From assembly GCA_023374045.1 (NCBI GenBank), contig CM041783.1, positions 120,033,503-120,097,502 on the forward strand: a stretch of DNA of 64,000 bases, written 5' to 3'. Within the stretch, counting starts at the first letter, position 1, and every line of letters begins with the position of its first letter. The position numbers were made by a program, and so were the translations under genes. The stretch comes from Limonium bicolor (taxonomy: Eukaryota; Streptophyta; Magnoliopsida; Caryophyllales; Plumbaginaceae). Shown here in pieces: positions 24,906-34,316 of the stretch. Below the pieces are notes generated by a model, which did no database searches, was not told where the DNA came from, and saw only the letters and a list, made by a program, of their open reading frames with translations.

Positions 24906-24917
24906 TGGTATCAGAGC
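24906..24917 (+). other. Primer-binding site, tRNA-iMet type (B1)
   Basis: TGGTATCAGAGC begins five bases after the LTR end. Confidence 0.9.
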
Positions 24918-26168
24918 GGAGTACCACTCTGATGACTGGAATTACCGAGCTTAGGAAGTACCGAGTTAGGAATTAGAGGCTTTGGGTTAAGGGTGAGCGA
25001 TAGCGTGAGATATACACTAGATAGGAATTCCCAGTGTGTACTGGATACCTATAATATCCAACCCGCCCTCTACATCCCCTGTTTTATCAACTCGGAAAAG
25101 AACGCCAAAGAGACGGAAAGTCCTCTCTTACTTAGGAAAATCTGATCTGGTAGTTATGAAATAATCCTGAAAGAACAAGAACCTGTCATACGGTAGATTC
25201 CAAGAAATGGAAATCCCGGAGACGGTTCCTATTTGAATGACATTACCCGCACTTAATAGTAGAAGATCGAGAATCCTACCTATAGGAGATTGAAATTTCC
25301 TGCAGCATGGGTCGACATGCTTAGCAGTCGAGAGAACCATGCCTAGCCAGCAAGAAGAAAGCACTAACCATGCGACAAAGCGGAAAAAGCAGTAGTAACG
25401 AAAACCCGAGACACATGTCTACGAGACCACAACAGTTAGATAATACCACCAACGGTATACTAACCGACTAAGGAACTAGTAAGGAGTGGATAACTCCGAA
25501 CCTACAAGACTAAAAGGTTATAGTACCTGATAGACATAGCTCAGGCAACTATGAGAACATCAACAAAATTTTTGCCAAGAGGACTATAGATGTAGTGCCT
25601 AAACAAGAGTCCAGCCTCGGTAACCACGGTAAATGTGTGGGAACGAGCAATAAGGAGAGACACAGAACTAAGTAAATAGGGGTCTCCCAAAACAGAGAAG
25701 CGCCCTGATTAATAACTACTATGTCAGACAAAGGACAAGCTGCAGAAGATTGGTCATCAAGACTAGAAGATCAAAGGAAGAGCCAACAAGGCTACCGAGT
25801 ACGGTGCGGATGGAAGCAATACCGTAACCGGTATATGAAGAACCGATAGCCAGCCTGCATGGCGCAATTGCCATGGCAATTGCTGTAATAACAGGGATAT
25901 TCAAAGAAACTTTTAAATGACAAGGAAGTAGTTATTAAAGTACCACGATGGCGAATGAAGCAATTATAGGATCACAAATCCTAAGAACGCGAAGAAAAAA
26001 ACCTTGGAAAGGCTTAACGGCCCAACCATTATATTAGGGAACATACCAGTCAGCGGGAAGCTCGACTCGGTCAAGACTACCAAACGTTGCAATAACATAA
26101 AAATTTTCCTTCAAACTCAACATTTTCCTTCAAACTCAAAATTTTCTTTCAAGACCACCAGACGTTGG
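24918..26168 (+). mobile_element. Internal remnant of family-B element
   Basis: The leader (GACTGGAATTACCGAGC, ACCGAGTTAGGAATTAG) parallels the leader of family A after its primer-binding site at 29782, so the two families are related. No Gag or Pol domain can be read, in any frame, over about 1.2 kb. Near the right end, AAGACTACCAAACGTTG and AAGACCACCAGACGTTG are repeated around ATTTTCCTTCAAACTCAA units, a filler-like pattern next to the truncated family-A LTR. The rest of the internal region is missing. Confidence 0.6.
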
Positions 26169-28196
26169 AAATGTACTAAGAACACATTTAAACTAGCCAA
26201 AACAAATTGCAGCATCAATGTGAACCCGGAAGCACATAAAATGTATTTTAAGGCATTTTTGGCCTTGTAACATACCTATAACATGGTATAAGTCATTAGG
26301 AACGAGTTCAATACATAAAATGTTAAATTAATACAAGGTAAAACAAAAAAAAATCAGATCAAAGGAGGGGAGGAGCTGCCGACATGAAGGAGTGACTCAC
26401 CAAGGCTATTTTGCTTTTAAAACTTACTATTTCAACAACTAAGACTTATTTGACGTGCCAAATCACCTTGTACCCTTAATGAATCATTAATAAGACTCTT
26501 ACCTGTCAAATTAGAGCTTCCAAGGTCGTAGCCAATCCTCCCTTTGAAGAAACAACACAAAACAAAGCCAAAGTTCTTAGTTTTGAACCTTAAAGAACAC
26601 CCTTCCTTGTAGGAATCATAACATTCTCGTCCTAGCTCCAAATCACAAGCTTGATAGCTCGTTGGAATCCTCTTTTCAAGAGCTTTGCAACCATAGCTCA
26701 TGATCCCCCAGATTCGCAGGAAAAAGCACTGAGAAGTGCCTTTGATTCTCGAGGTAAAACATTGTCTTCTTGAAAACTTCTTATTCTTTGGTTTTTGTTA
26801 CAGCCGATTGGCATAGGATACTAACCCATCTTATTCTTCATCTTATTGTATAATTTTGGGGACAATCACTTTAGCAAATTTCTGGTGAAATTTCTAAGGA
26901 ATTCAAGCTTAAATATTAAGCTAAAAGTTTAATATACAAGGTAAATCCTACAACTACCTATTTCTTGGTTCTAAATATTGATCTATATATGATCTAACAT
27001 ATTGTATACCTTGTTTGTTATTACCTAATTTAGTTGGTGTTAGATTTAATTTTTAGCACCAAAATGTTAATATTTTGTAATTATAAAATTAGATTTACAA
27101 CCCTTATGATATAAACTTTAATATAAGCTATCATAATATATAAGAAAAGTTCATATACTAGAATTTAGTGTGTGGCCGAAAATTAAGGGAACTTAGGTGA
27201 GATAGAAAAATTATATAACTAAGTTAAATTAAAGGAACTAGTATAATTAAGTGTAATATGTAAAATTTGTGAAGTTTTGGTCACATATTATAATTGTCAA
27301 AAATATATATGAATTATTATGAAATTTATGAAGTTTAGATGATGGGAAAATAATTGTAGAATTAAGGTTACAATTTATAAAGAGTTTATAAGTATTACTA
27401 GAATTTATAATGTTTTTGGTGTATTTAAAGCTAATAAAAGATAGTATATGTATACTACAACTTTAGGTAATTAAATCTGGTGATTTAGAGATGTTTAAAA
27501 TGAGTTTTGATGTTCAAATATCTTTAGGAAAATTAGTTACGAAATTAGAAAATAATTAGAGTTAATTTGGTTAATAAATGAGTTAGGATAAAAGAAAAGA
27601 CCACAAGGGTAAAATGGTAATTTCCCTGGTCAAACTTGGTCAATGGCAGTTTATAAAATGTTTAAGGAGTTAGAATAAAATTTGTAGCAAACGATTAGAT
27701 ATTAAAAGGATAAAGGAATAAAAAGTTAAGTTAAATTAACTTTAGGGGTAACATTGTAAATAATGGAAAGTTAGGGGGTTTGACCATAAAGGCTGGTCAA
27801 ACTTGGGTATATTTTGGTAATTGACCAAAGGTATAAAAGAAATTTATTAAGTAAGACTTTGGAAGGAATTAGAAATAAAAATAACAAGTTTAGAACTTAT
27901 TATGATTAAAATAGAGATTAAGAGAAAACTATGGGTAAGTAATGTAAATAACACATTTTATATGTGTTTAAAAGGTTAAGGAAATTAAATTAAGAATTTA
28001 GAAACAAGTTGTAAAAGAAACAGAGTTAAGACGGGGTTAAACGAGACCCGTATATAATTTAAGGTATACGAGGGGTATACCCGTAATTTAATAAGTACAG
28101 GAGAAATCATTACTTAAGGTATTTTTAATGAAAATACAAGTTATATTGGGAAAAGAAATAAATACGTATGATACGGACGTATACGAAAAATTTTAG

Positions 28197-28445
28197 TGTA
28201 CATGAATAGTACTCATATACGTGAATAGTATACGTATACATGAATAGTAAATACGTATACATGAATAATAAATACGTATAAATGAATAGTAAATACGTAT
28301 ACATGAATAGTAACTACGTATATAGGAATAGTCAAATACGAGATGTATACGTGAATAGTAAAATACGTATATGTGAATAGTAATATACGTATACGTGAAT
28401 AGTAGAATACGTATACGTGAATAGTAAATACGGTGAATAGTGAAA
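28197..28445 (+). repeat. 21-bp minisatellite in LTR A1
   Basis: Units of AATACGTATACATGAATAGT(A) repeat about twelve times with small changes. The core ACGTATACGT is itself palindromic. The field is present in all three family-A LTRs with different unit counts. Confidence 0.9.
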
Positions 28446-29656
28446 ATACGAAAATTAAGTTATTTAACCACGCTGTCCTAATGAACTATAGGAGCGGTGT
28501 AAGGGGACCAGAATAGTCGAGACGTCATCTGGGAGTGGACGAACGACGATAGGCTAAGGTATGGGATTCTTGTAGCTTGTTTGCTAACGAGGTCTACCTC
28601 GGTTTGGTGCTATGTGTTATTGTGATACGACCAAGCAAGATTAAACATGAAACCGATTTATTGTATTAGTATTGTGTGTCCATTGCACACTAACACGACT
28701 TGATGCAGAGCTAGTTCATTAACTATGTTTAGTAACAATTGTATAAGGTTATAAATACTCCCTGTTGTTAGTTGGTTAATACTAAGAGAGGTTTAACAAA
28801 TAAATTGTCAATGAGACTTCAGCTAACTGAAACTTGGGAGGAGAGGAATCCGGGACTGACTCCGGTCATGCATGTTCAGGTTAGGAGGTTGGCATCTGTA
28901 TCAGATCTGTCTTCCGCCTAGGGTCGACAAACTGACCTGACAATCTCGAGTGAACAGTTCGAGATGGGAGGAAAATTCAGGAGGCGCAGGAGGGTCAAGC
29001 CTACACCCCTCATCACTTAAGAATTAATGTTTATTGAACCAATGGAGCTAATAACTCATTGGCTAGGGTTACTTCGACCCAACAAAAATAAACATTTCAG
29101 TTAGAGAACAACTAGTTCTATTAGGAGGATGGTTGACACTTATAAGGTATGGTCAAACACGAGAATTAAACAATTCTCAGGCCTCAGGATTTAGGAATCT
29201 AACTTACTCATTAATGGGCGTCTATTACGACGTTTGATTTATTTGAGCTGTGAATGTTTCACATAAATGTGTTGTTGTTATTGTACTTCTTATTATTGTT
29301 GTATGAATAATCAACTTCATGTATACGACAAGTAGTCGTGTGTAGCCCTGGGTAGCTTGTGGGCTGCACGTTTTCTGTACCAGCCATGTGCTGAGCCCCT
29401 TGGGGCCTGTGATTTAAACTTTGCAGGTAGGTGCCAGACGAGGACCCAGCCTGAGAGTAGGAGTGGGTAGAGCATTAAGGGTTTTATTTGCATTACGAGT
29501 GTGCCTGTACACTCGCTTTATAAACTGTGGTAGTAAGTTGTAATAATAGGAGAGATACTTGAGATTTTGTATTGTATTTTGTTTTAAGACTTGTACGCAC
29601 TTATGTTCGGTACACTCGGGTCCGTCAGACCGTAGCTTGAGACTGGAATAAGCCTA

Positions 29657-29678
29657 GTTAGTCACGTGGGTGACTAAC
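29657..29678 (+). other. Conserved stem-loop with G-box near the LTR end (A1)
   Basis: GTTAGTCAC and GTGACTAAC form perfect 9-bp arms around GTGG. CACGTG overlaps the loop edge. The stem starts 120 bases before the LTR end and recurs at the same place in A2 (39999-40020), A3 (62677-62698) and the family-B LTRs. Confidence 0.7.
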
Positions 29679-29781
29679 GGCGGTAACACCAACTTTTAGT
29701 ATTTTCATCCGCTGTGTTGTAATATTTTTGCAGGTTTGTGGTGTGATGGTTCAGGTATAGCAGTTGGGGTGTTACAAAAAG

Positions 29782-29793
29782 TGGTATCATAGC
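29782..29793 (+). other. Primer-binding site (A, copy 1)
   Basis: TGGTATCATAGC, one mismatch to the tRNA-iMet complement; copy 2 at 40124 is perfect. Confidence 0.8.
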
Positions 29794-30644
29794 GTAGTTA
29801 CGCCCTGATGACTAGAGTAACCGAAGTAGAGTAGGTACCGAGTTAGAGTAATAGTCATGGGTTTGGGTGTGAGATAGTAGTGTGAGCTGAGTCAGATAAC
29901 CACTAATAAGAGTGGAATATCTTACTGTTTAGAAGATGTTATAAACGCTTAGACCAAAGCCTTTGTAATCACGAGCTTACTGTGTATTTATACTTATTTA
30001 GATGTCAGGAAGAAGAGGACGAGGCCGAGGCCGTGGCAAAGAAGGAGATCAGGCTGCTGAGATTCCGGGTGGGCAGACGATAGCTGAGATCGTTGCTGCC
30101 GCCCTGGGGCACATGGGCTATCAGCCCGGTGCGGGACCGCCTGCTCCACCACCACAGCCCCGGGAGCCAAACTGGGTGAAGAGTCTCGCTGACCTTCGAC
30201 CCCCACCGTTTAGAGGGGAGACAGACCCCACCAAACTTGAGGTGTACATCTCAGATCTGGAGACCGCCTTCGAGACTCTAGATATACCTGCAGGAGCCAA
30301 GGTAAGACTTGTTGTGTTCTACCTGAAGGATGCGGCGGGCGATTAGTGGCAGCTAGTTAGGGCCATACATGTGGCCAACCCCAACTCGGCTGGGAGCAGT
30401 ACGCGGCCTTGCTGAGAGCCAAGTACTACCCCACCCATGTCCAGACTAAGAAGCATTTAGTGTTGGACACGCTGAAGCAGACTGACAAGATGACGGTGGA
30501 CGACTACTACTCTCAGTTCACCGCTCTTATTCGTCTTCTACCAGGATTAGGATATTCAGACCAGATTCTGGTCGACCGCTTCTATGGCGGGCTGAGTCAC
30601 TGCCTACGCTATGGCATGGGCCGACAAGCTACACTACCTTGCAG

Positions 30645-30721
30645 GTAAAGAAAGTTGAGATTAGTTGAAATGAATGAACGTTATATGAGAATGAATGTGA
30701 GACTAATATTTTTAAGAGCAG
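30645..30721 (+). other. Candidate intron 1 in gag, copy 1 (77 nt)
   Basis: Donor CAG|GTAAAG, acceptor AGAGCAG|GA. Stops lie within. Removal joins the YGMG...LQ segment to ECYHATAKVE. Copy 2 has the same 77-nt segment at 40989-41065. Confidence 0.65.
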
Positions 30722-30845
30722 GAGTGTTATCATGCCACTGCTAAAGTTGAATTCACCGTCCATTTGAGGGACCAAGATCAGGCGCTGAAGAGAAAAGTTG
30801 CTGGAAATAGTTCTGACAATCAGGGGCAGGGAGGACAGAAGAAAG

Positions 30846-31044
30846 GTAAGTACCAGCCCCCACCCCAGAAAGGCTCAAAGGGTAACCAACCTAAGGCTAC
30901 TGAAGAGCCACTAAAGCTAACCTACGGCGTAGCAGCGAAGCCTCTGCGCTCGCCTGCACCAAAGGGAAACAAGTAACTCTTTAAATTAAGTTAACAGATA
31001 GATATCAACCTTGAAGTTCAATTACTAATGTTGTAAGCAAACAG
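30846..31044 (+). other. Candidate intron 2 in gag, copy 1 (199 nt)
   Basis: Perfect donor AAAG|GTAAGT, branch-like ATTACTAATG at 31021, acceptor AAACAG|GT. Phase-1 splicing gives an open frame straight into the zinc knuckles. Its first 126 nt are also open, so retention would give a Gag ending at TAA 30973. Copy 2 carries a TAG in this part, which fits intron rather than exon. Confidence 0.7.
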
Positions 31045-31395
31045 GTACTGAGACCGGCAAGGGGACCGACGGGGGATATAAGCGCCGCTACAACTGTCAC
31101 AGGTGCAACCAAGACCACCCTAGAGTTTATTGTGAAGGCAATAAGGTGGAGTGTAATTTCTGTGGTGTGTTCGGACACCGAGCTTTCGAATGTTTCAGAA
31201 ACCCAGAGAGTAAAGCCTATAGGCCTGGGTGGAAGGCCAAGGGCAAGGGCGTGGCCACTCCGAATCCTGGAACCGACGGTCCTAAGGCGACACAGCCAGC
31301 TGCTAACAGGGGACCCCGGGTTGTCCAACGATCAGGGCCGCCTGCACTACACATGGTGGACCGGGAAGACGAGGCTGAACCCTCATCGATACCAG

Positions 31396-31528
31396 GTACC
31401 ACTACAACCTATTAGGGAGAAAACTGTATGCTTCTCGCATTTCATGCATGAATCAGTGACTATATGTTTTGAGTGAGTTTCTAGTTAGTTAAGTAGAACT
31501 CATGTAAGATAAATTATTACCACCTTAG
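31396..31528 (+). other. Candidate intron 3 between Gag and AlkB, copy 1 (133 nt)
   Basis: Donor ACCAG|GTACCA, acceptor ACCTTAG|GA. Phase-1 removal joins the knuckle exon to the AlkB exon in frame. The unspliced frame stops at 31413. Copy 2 has the same length at 49524-49656. Confidence 0.65.
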
Positions 31529-32267
31529 GAAACGTCAATATATGTTATCCAATACCTTCATCACCTAGCCTAGAAGAGACCGACCAAAAGATTCACGAAT
31601 TTCCAAGGGAGCAGTGTCAGGTCATCCGGCCAGGTATGATCTTATTAAAGGGATACCTGTCACCAAAGGCACAAATCGCCATCATCAGGAGATGTATCCA
31701 GCAAGGAGTGGGACCGGGAGGTTTCTATACACCGGAATACCCTGGAGGATCGAGAATGAAGCTAAGAATGATGTGCTTGGGTAAAAACTGGAACCCTTAC
31801 ACAACACTTACCAAAAGACGAGAGAATTGGATGGAACAACACCACCAGAGATACCTGAGGAGTATCATACGGTTAATACACAAGCCGTAGAGATTGCTCA
31901 ACAACTTGAGGCGGATCCAATCCCAAACCTTGAAGCAGACCTCTACATTATTAACTTCTACGAAAAGGAGGGACGACTTGGACTACACCAAGATAAGGAC
32001 GAGACAGTGGAGTCTCTTAACCGAGGGATACCCGTAGTGTCTTGGTCCATTGGAGACGACGCCGAATTCCTATATGGCGAGCAGAAGCGTGTGGACCTTG
32101 CCCAGAAAGTGGTACTTAAGTCAGGAGATATTCTAATCATGGGTGGAAAATCGAGAATGCTGTATCGCGGTATCAAGAAGATTAAGTTGAATACGGCACC
32201 ATCAACAGTAATCAATGCCACACACATGAGACCAGGACGCTTGAACCTAACCTTTAGGAAGTACTAG
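31529..32267 (+). pseudogene. AlkB-type 2OG/Fe(II) dioxygenase domain captured in a gypsy element, copy 1 (broken)
   Basis: AlkB proteins oxidatively remove methyl groups from nucleic-acid bases using Fe(II) and 2-oxoglutarate. After a linker (31529-31635) the domain spans 31636-32267. Recognisable blocks in order: GPGGFYTPEY, LRMMCLGKNW, YIINFYEKEGRLGLHQDKDE, PVVSWSIGDDAEFLYG, SGDILIMGGKSRMLY and RPGRLNLTFR. The proximal iron ligands (HxD) are intact at 31986-31994. The distal histidine is arginine (CGC 32166-32168), which should abolish iron binding. A one-base deletion near 31800 splits the frame. The RxNxTxR 2-oxoglutarate site is intact. The blocks are closest, by eye, to plant ALKBH1-type proteins. 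It lies between the Gag knuckles and the protease, on the same strand, with a stop (TAG 32265) 112 nt before the pol ATG. Confidence 0.9.
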
Positions 32268-32378
32268 CCATGTAATACACTGAAGTGTTGTAATAGAAAA
32301 CTCATAATGTAAAAGGATGGTTTAAATAATATCAGTGCTGATTACTCGTTTTCGACTCGTATTATACCATCAGTACTT

Positions 32379-32867
32379 ATGATCCTTAAGAAATACATAG
32401 GTTGTGGATTCGGTTCGGAAGGTGCGTTGAGCTTACTCACTGAGGCATAGGCCGAAGAGAGCGGCACTATCCTCACGGGTACCTTTCCGATCAATGGCGT
32501 TGATGCATCAGTACTCTTCAACTCAGGGGCCTCGCATACCTTCGTCTCATCATCATTTGCAAGGAGGTTAGGGCTAGACGCTGACGAGCTGCCAGACTTC
32601 ACGGTTACGCTCTCGTCTTAGGAGAAGGTTCGATGCACTCGCTATTACCGAGCAGCCACTATCCGAATTAGAGGAGAAGACTTTCCTATCACCTTGATTG
32701 AGTTCAGAGATTTAGGGTTTGATGTTATATTCGGGATGAACTGGTTGGAGCGGCACAAGGGTCGTATCCTCTGCGCCGAGCACCGACTGCTACTCAGGAG
32801 TCCGTTTGGGGTTACTATATCATACCGCTAGAGACCTAGAGAGCCTTCAACCAAGATCATCACCGCT
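32379..32867 (+). pseudogene. pol: Family-A aspartic protease, copy 1
   Basis: ATG 32379 opens the pol frame, which meets TAG at 32448 (present in both copies) just before AEESGTILTGTFPING. The catalytic motif reads LFNSGASHTFV: the aspartate is asparagine (32520-32522), so this copy is inactive. A second stop lies at 32619, where copy 2 has lysine. The end of the domain reads DVIFGMNWLERHKG, the usual Tekay/Del-type protease tail. Confidence 0.85.
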
Positions 32868-33960
32868 ATGGCCATGTATCGAGAGCTAAGAAAGAAGAAA
32901 GAAGTGTACCTCTGCTATGTTCAGGACATCGAGAGAGATTCAGAGTTCGACCCCAAAGTACTAGTGGTGTCGGAGTTTCCCGACCTCTTTCCAAGGGAAC
33001 TACCCGGCATGCCACCACCATGGGAGGTAGAGTTCACCATCGAGCTGCTACCAGGAATCGGACCGATAGCCAAGGCGCCTTACCGCATGGCTCCAGCTGA
33101 GATGAATGAATTGAAAGAACAGTTGAGAGACCTGCTCGACAAAGGGTTTGTGCGGCCTAGTGTATCACTATGGGGAGCGCCAGTACTCTTCGTGAAGAAG
33201 AAGGATGGCAGTCTCCGCCTCTGCATCGACTACAGGGAGTTGAATACTGTTACAATAAAGACCAAGTATCCACTACCACGCATAGATGATTTATTTGATC
33301 AATTGAAAGGGGCATCTGTGTTCTCCAAGATTGATCTCAGATCAGGGTATCATCAGATTCCACTTAGAGAGAAGGATATTGTGAAAACGGCATTCCGGAC
33401 GAGATATGGCCACTACGAGTTTACAGTGATGCCGTTTGGTTTGTCGAACGCACCGGCGATATTTATGGATTTGATGAACCGTTTGTTCAGGGAACAGTTG
33501 GACAAGTCAGTTGTGGTCTTTATGATGATATACTCATATATTCAGGGTCGAGAGGTGAACATGAAAGTCACTTGAGACAAGTTTTAGAGATACTAAGGGA
33601 GAACCTGCTTTATGCTAAGTTCTCCAAGTGTGAGTTTTGGCTTGACCAGGTCTCTTTCCTTGGTCATGTCATCTCAGATGCTGGGATCTCAGTGGATCCA
33701 GCAAAGATTGACGCCGTGCGCACCTGGCCAAGGCCGAAGTCAGTTACCGACATCAGGAGTTTCCTCGGCTTGGCAGGTTATTACAGGAGATTTGTTAAGG
33801 ACTTTTCTAAGGTCAGCAAGCCAATGACCAGTTTGATGAAGAAGGATGCACCGTTTGCATGGACATATGACTGTGAGAGTTCATTTCAGAGCTTGAAGGA
33901 CTCATTGACTTCTGCACCTGTTCTGACTATCCCAGACGGTACAGAGGGATTTGAGGTATA
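32868..33960 (+). pseudogene. pol: Family-A reverse transcriptase, copy 1
   Basis: Blocks: [45 protein letters not shown] and [13 protein letters not shown] one-base deletion at about 33522 destroys the FIDDIL catalytic block that copy 2 retains. The thumb region continues in another frame (33572-33961) with [14 protein letters not shown] and [16 protein letters not shown]. The polymerase is dead in this copy. Confidence 0.9.
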
Positions 33961-34316
33961 GTTGTGAAGCATCAGGTAGAGGATTGGGTTGTGTACTCAT
34001 ACAGCATGGCAAGGTAGTTGCTTATGCCTCTCGCCAGCTGAAGAAACATGAGGAAAACTACCCCACGCATGATCTTGAGTTGAGAGCTATAGTCTTCGCC
34101 TTGAAGATATGGCGCCATTACTTATACAGAGTTAGTTTAATAGTCTACACCGACCATAAAAGCTTGAAGTACATATTCACTCAGAAGGAGTTGAATATGA
34201 GACAGAGAAGATGGTTAGAGTTCTTGAAGGACTATGACATTGACCTCTAGTACAAAGAAGGGAAGGCCAATGTTGTAGCTGATGCTCTGAGTCGTCGAGC
34301 ACACTCGCTTCATGCC
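33951..34316 (+). pseudogene. pol: Family-A RNase H, copy 1
   Basis: The first catalytic block reads CEASGRGLG rather than CDASG, next to a frameshift at about 33960. [30 protein letters not shown] and ADALSRRA are readable. A TAG stands at 34248, where copy 2 has glutamine. Confidence 0.9.

Larger units (their letters stand above)
26169..29776 (+). mobile_element. Family-A (Tekay-like) LTR A1, 5' truncated
   Basis: It aligns throughout with the LTRs at 36080-40118 and 58810-62796 from AAATGTACTAAGAAC onward; about 413 bases of the LTR start are missing. It ends TTGGGGTGTTACA at 29776. A TATA-like TATAAATAC is at 28750. A 21-bp minisatellite lies at 28197-28445. A stem-loop with G-box is at 29657-29678. 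Its left target duplication was lost with the truncation. Confidence 0.85.
30002..31395 (+). pseudogene. gag: Family-A Gag with two CCHC-type knuckles, copy 1, broken; interrupted by introns
   Basis: ATG 30002 starts an Arg/Gly-rich N-terminus, then a Retrotrans_gag domain (NWVKSLADLRPPPFRGE; WxxL-type block at about 30350; YYSQFTALIRLLPGLGYSDQ at about 30509). A TAG replaces a tryptophan at 30344, and single-base deletions near 30385 and 30620 shift the frame. Candidate introns are at 30645-30721 and 30846-31044. The exon 31045-31395 encodes CHRCNQDHPRVYC and CNFCGVFGHRAFEC, two knuckles that would bind RNA. Its end is joined in phase, through a third intron (31396-31528), to the AlkB exon. 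Compared with copy 2 it is more damaged in Gag. Confidence 0.9.

Noticed and set aside
25128..25364. Minus-strand 78-codon frame in the family-B internal remnant
   Set aside because: No domain, codon pattern or conserved neighbour supports it.
30973..31044. Alternative, shorter intron 2 with donor at 30973
   Set aside because: Splicing there gives a stop right after the junction; the donor at 30846 (GTAAGT) restores the knuckle frame in both copies.
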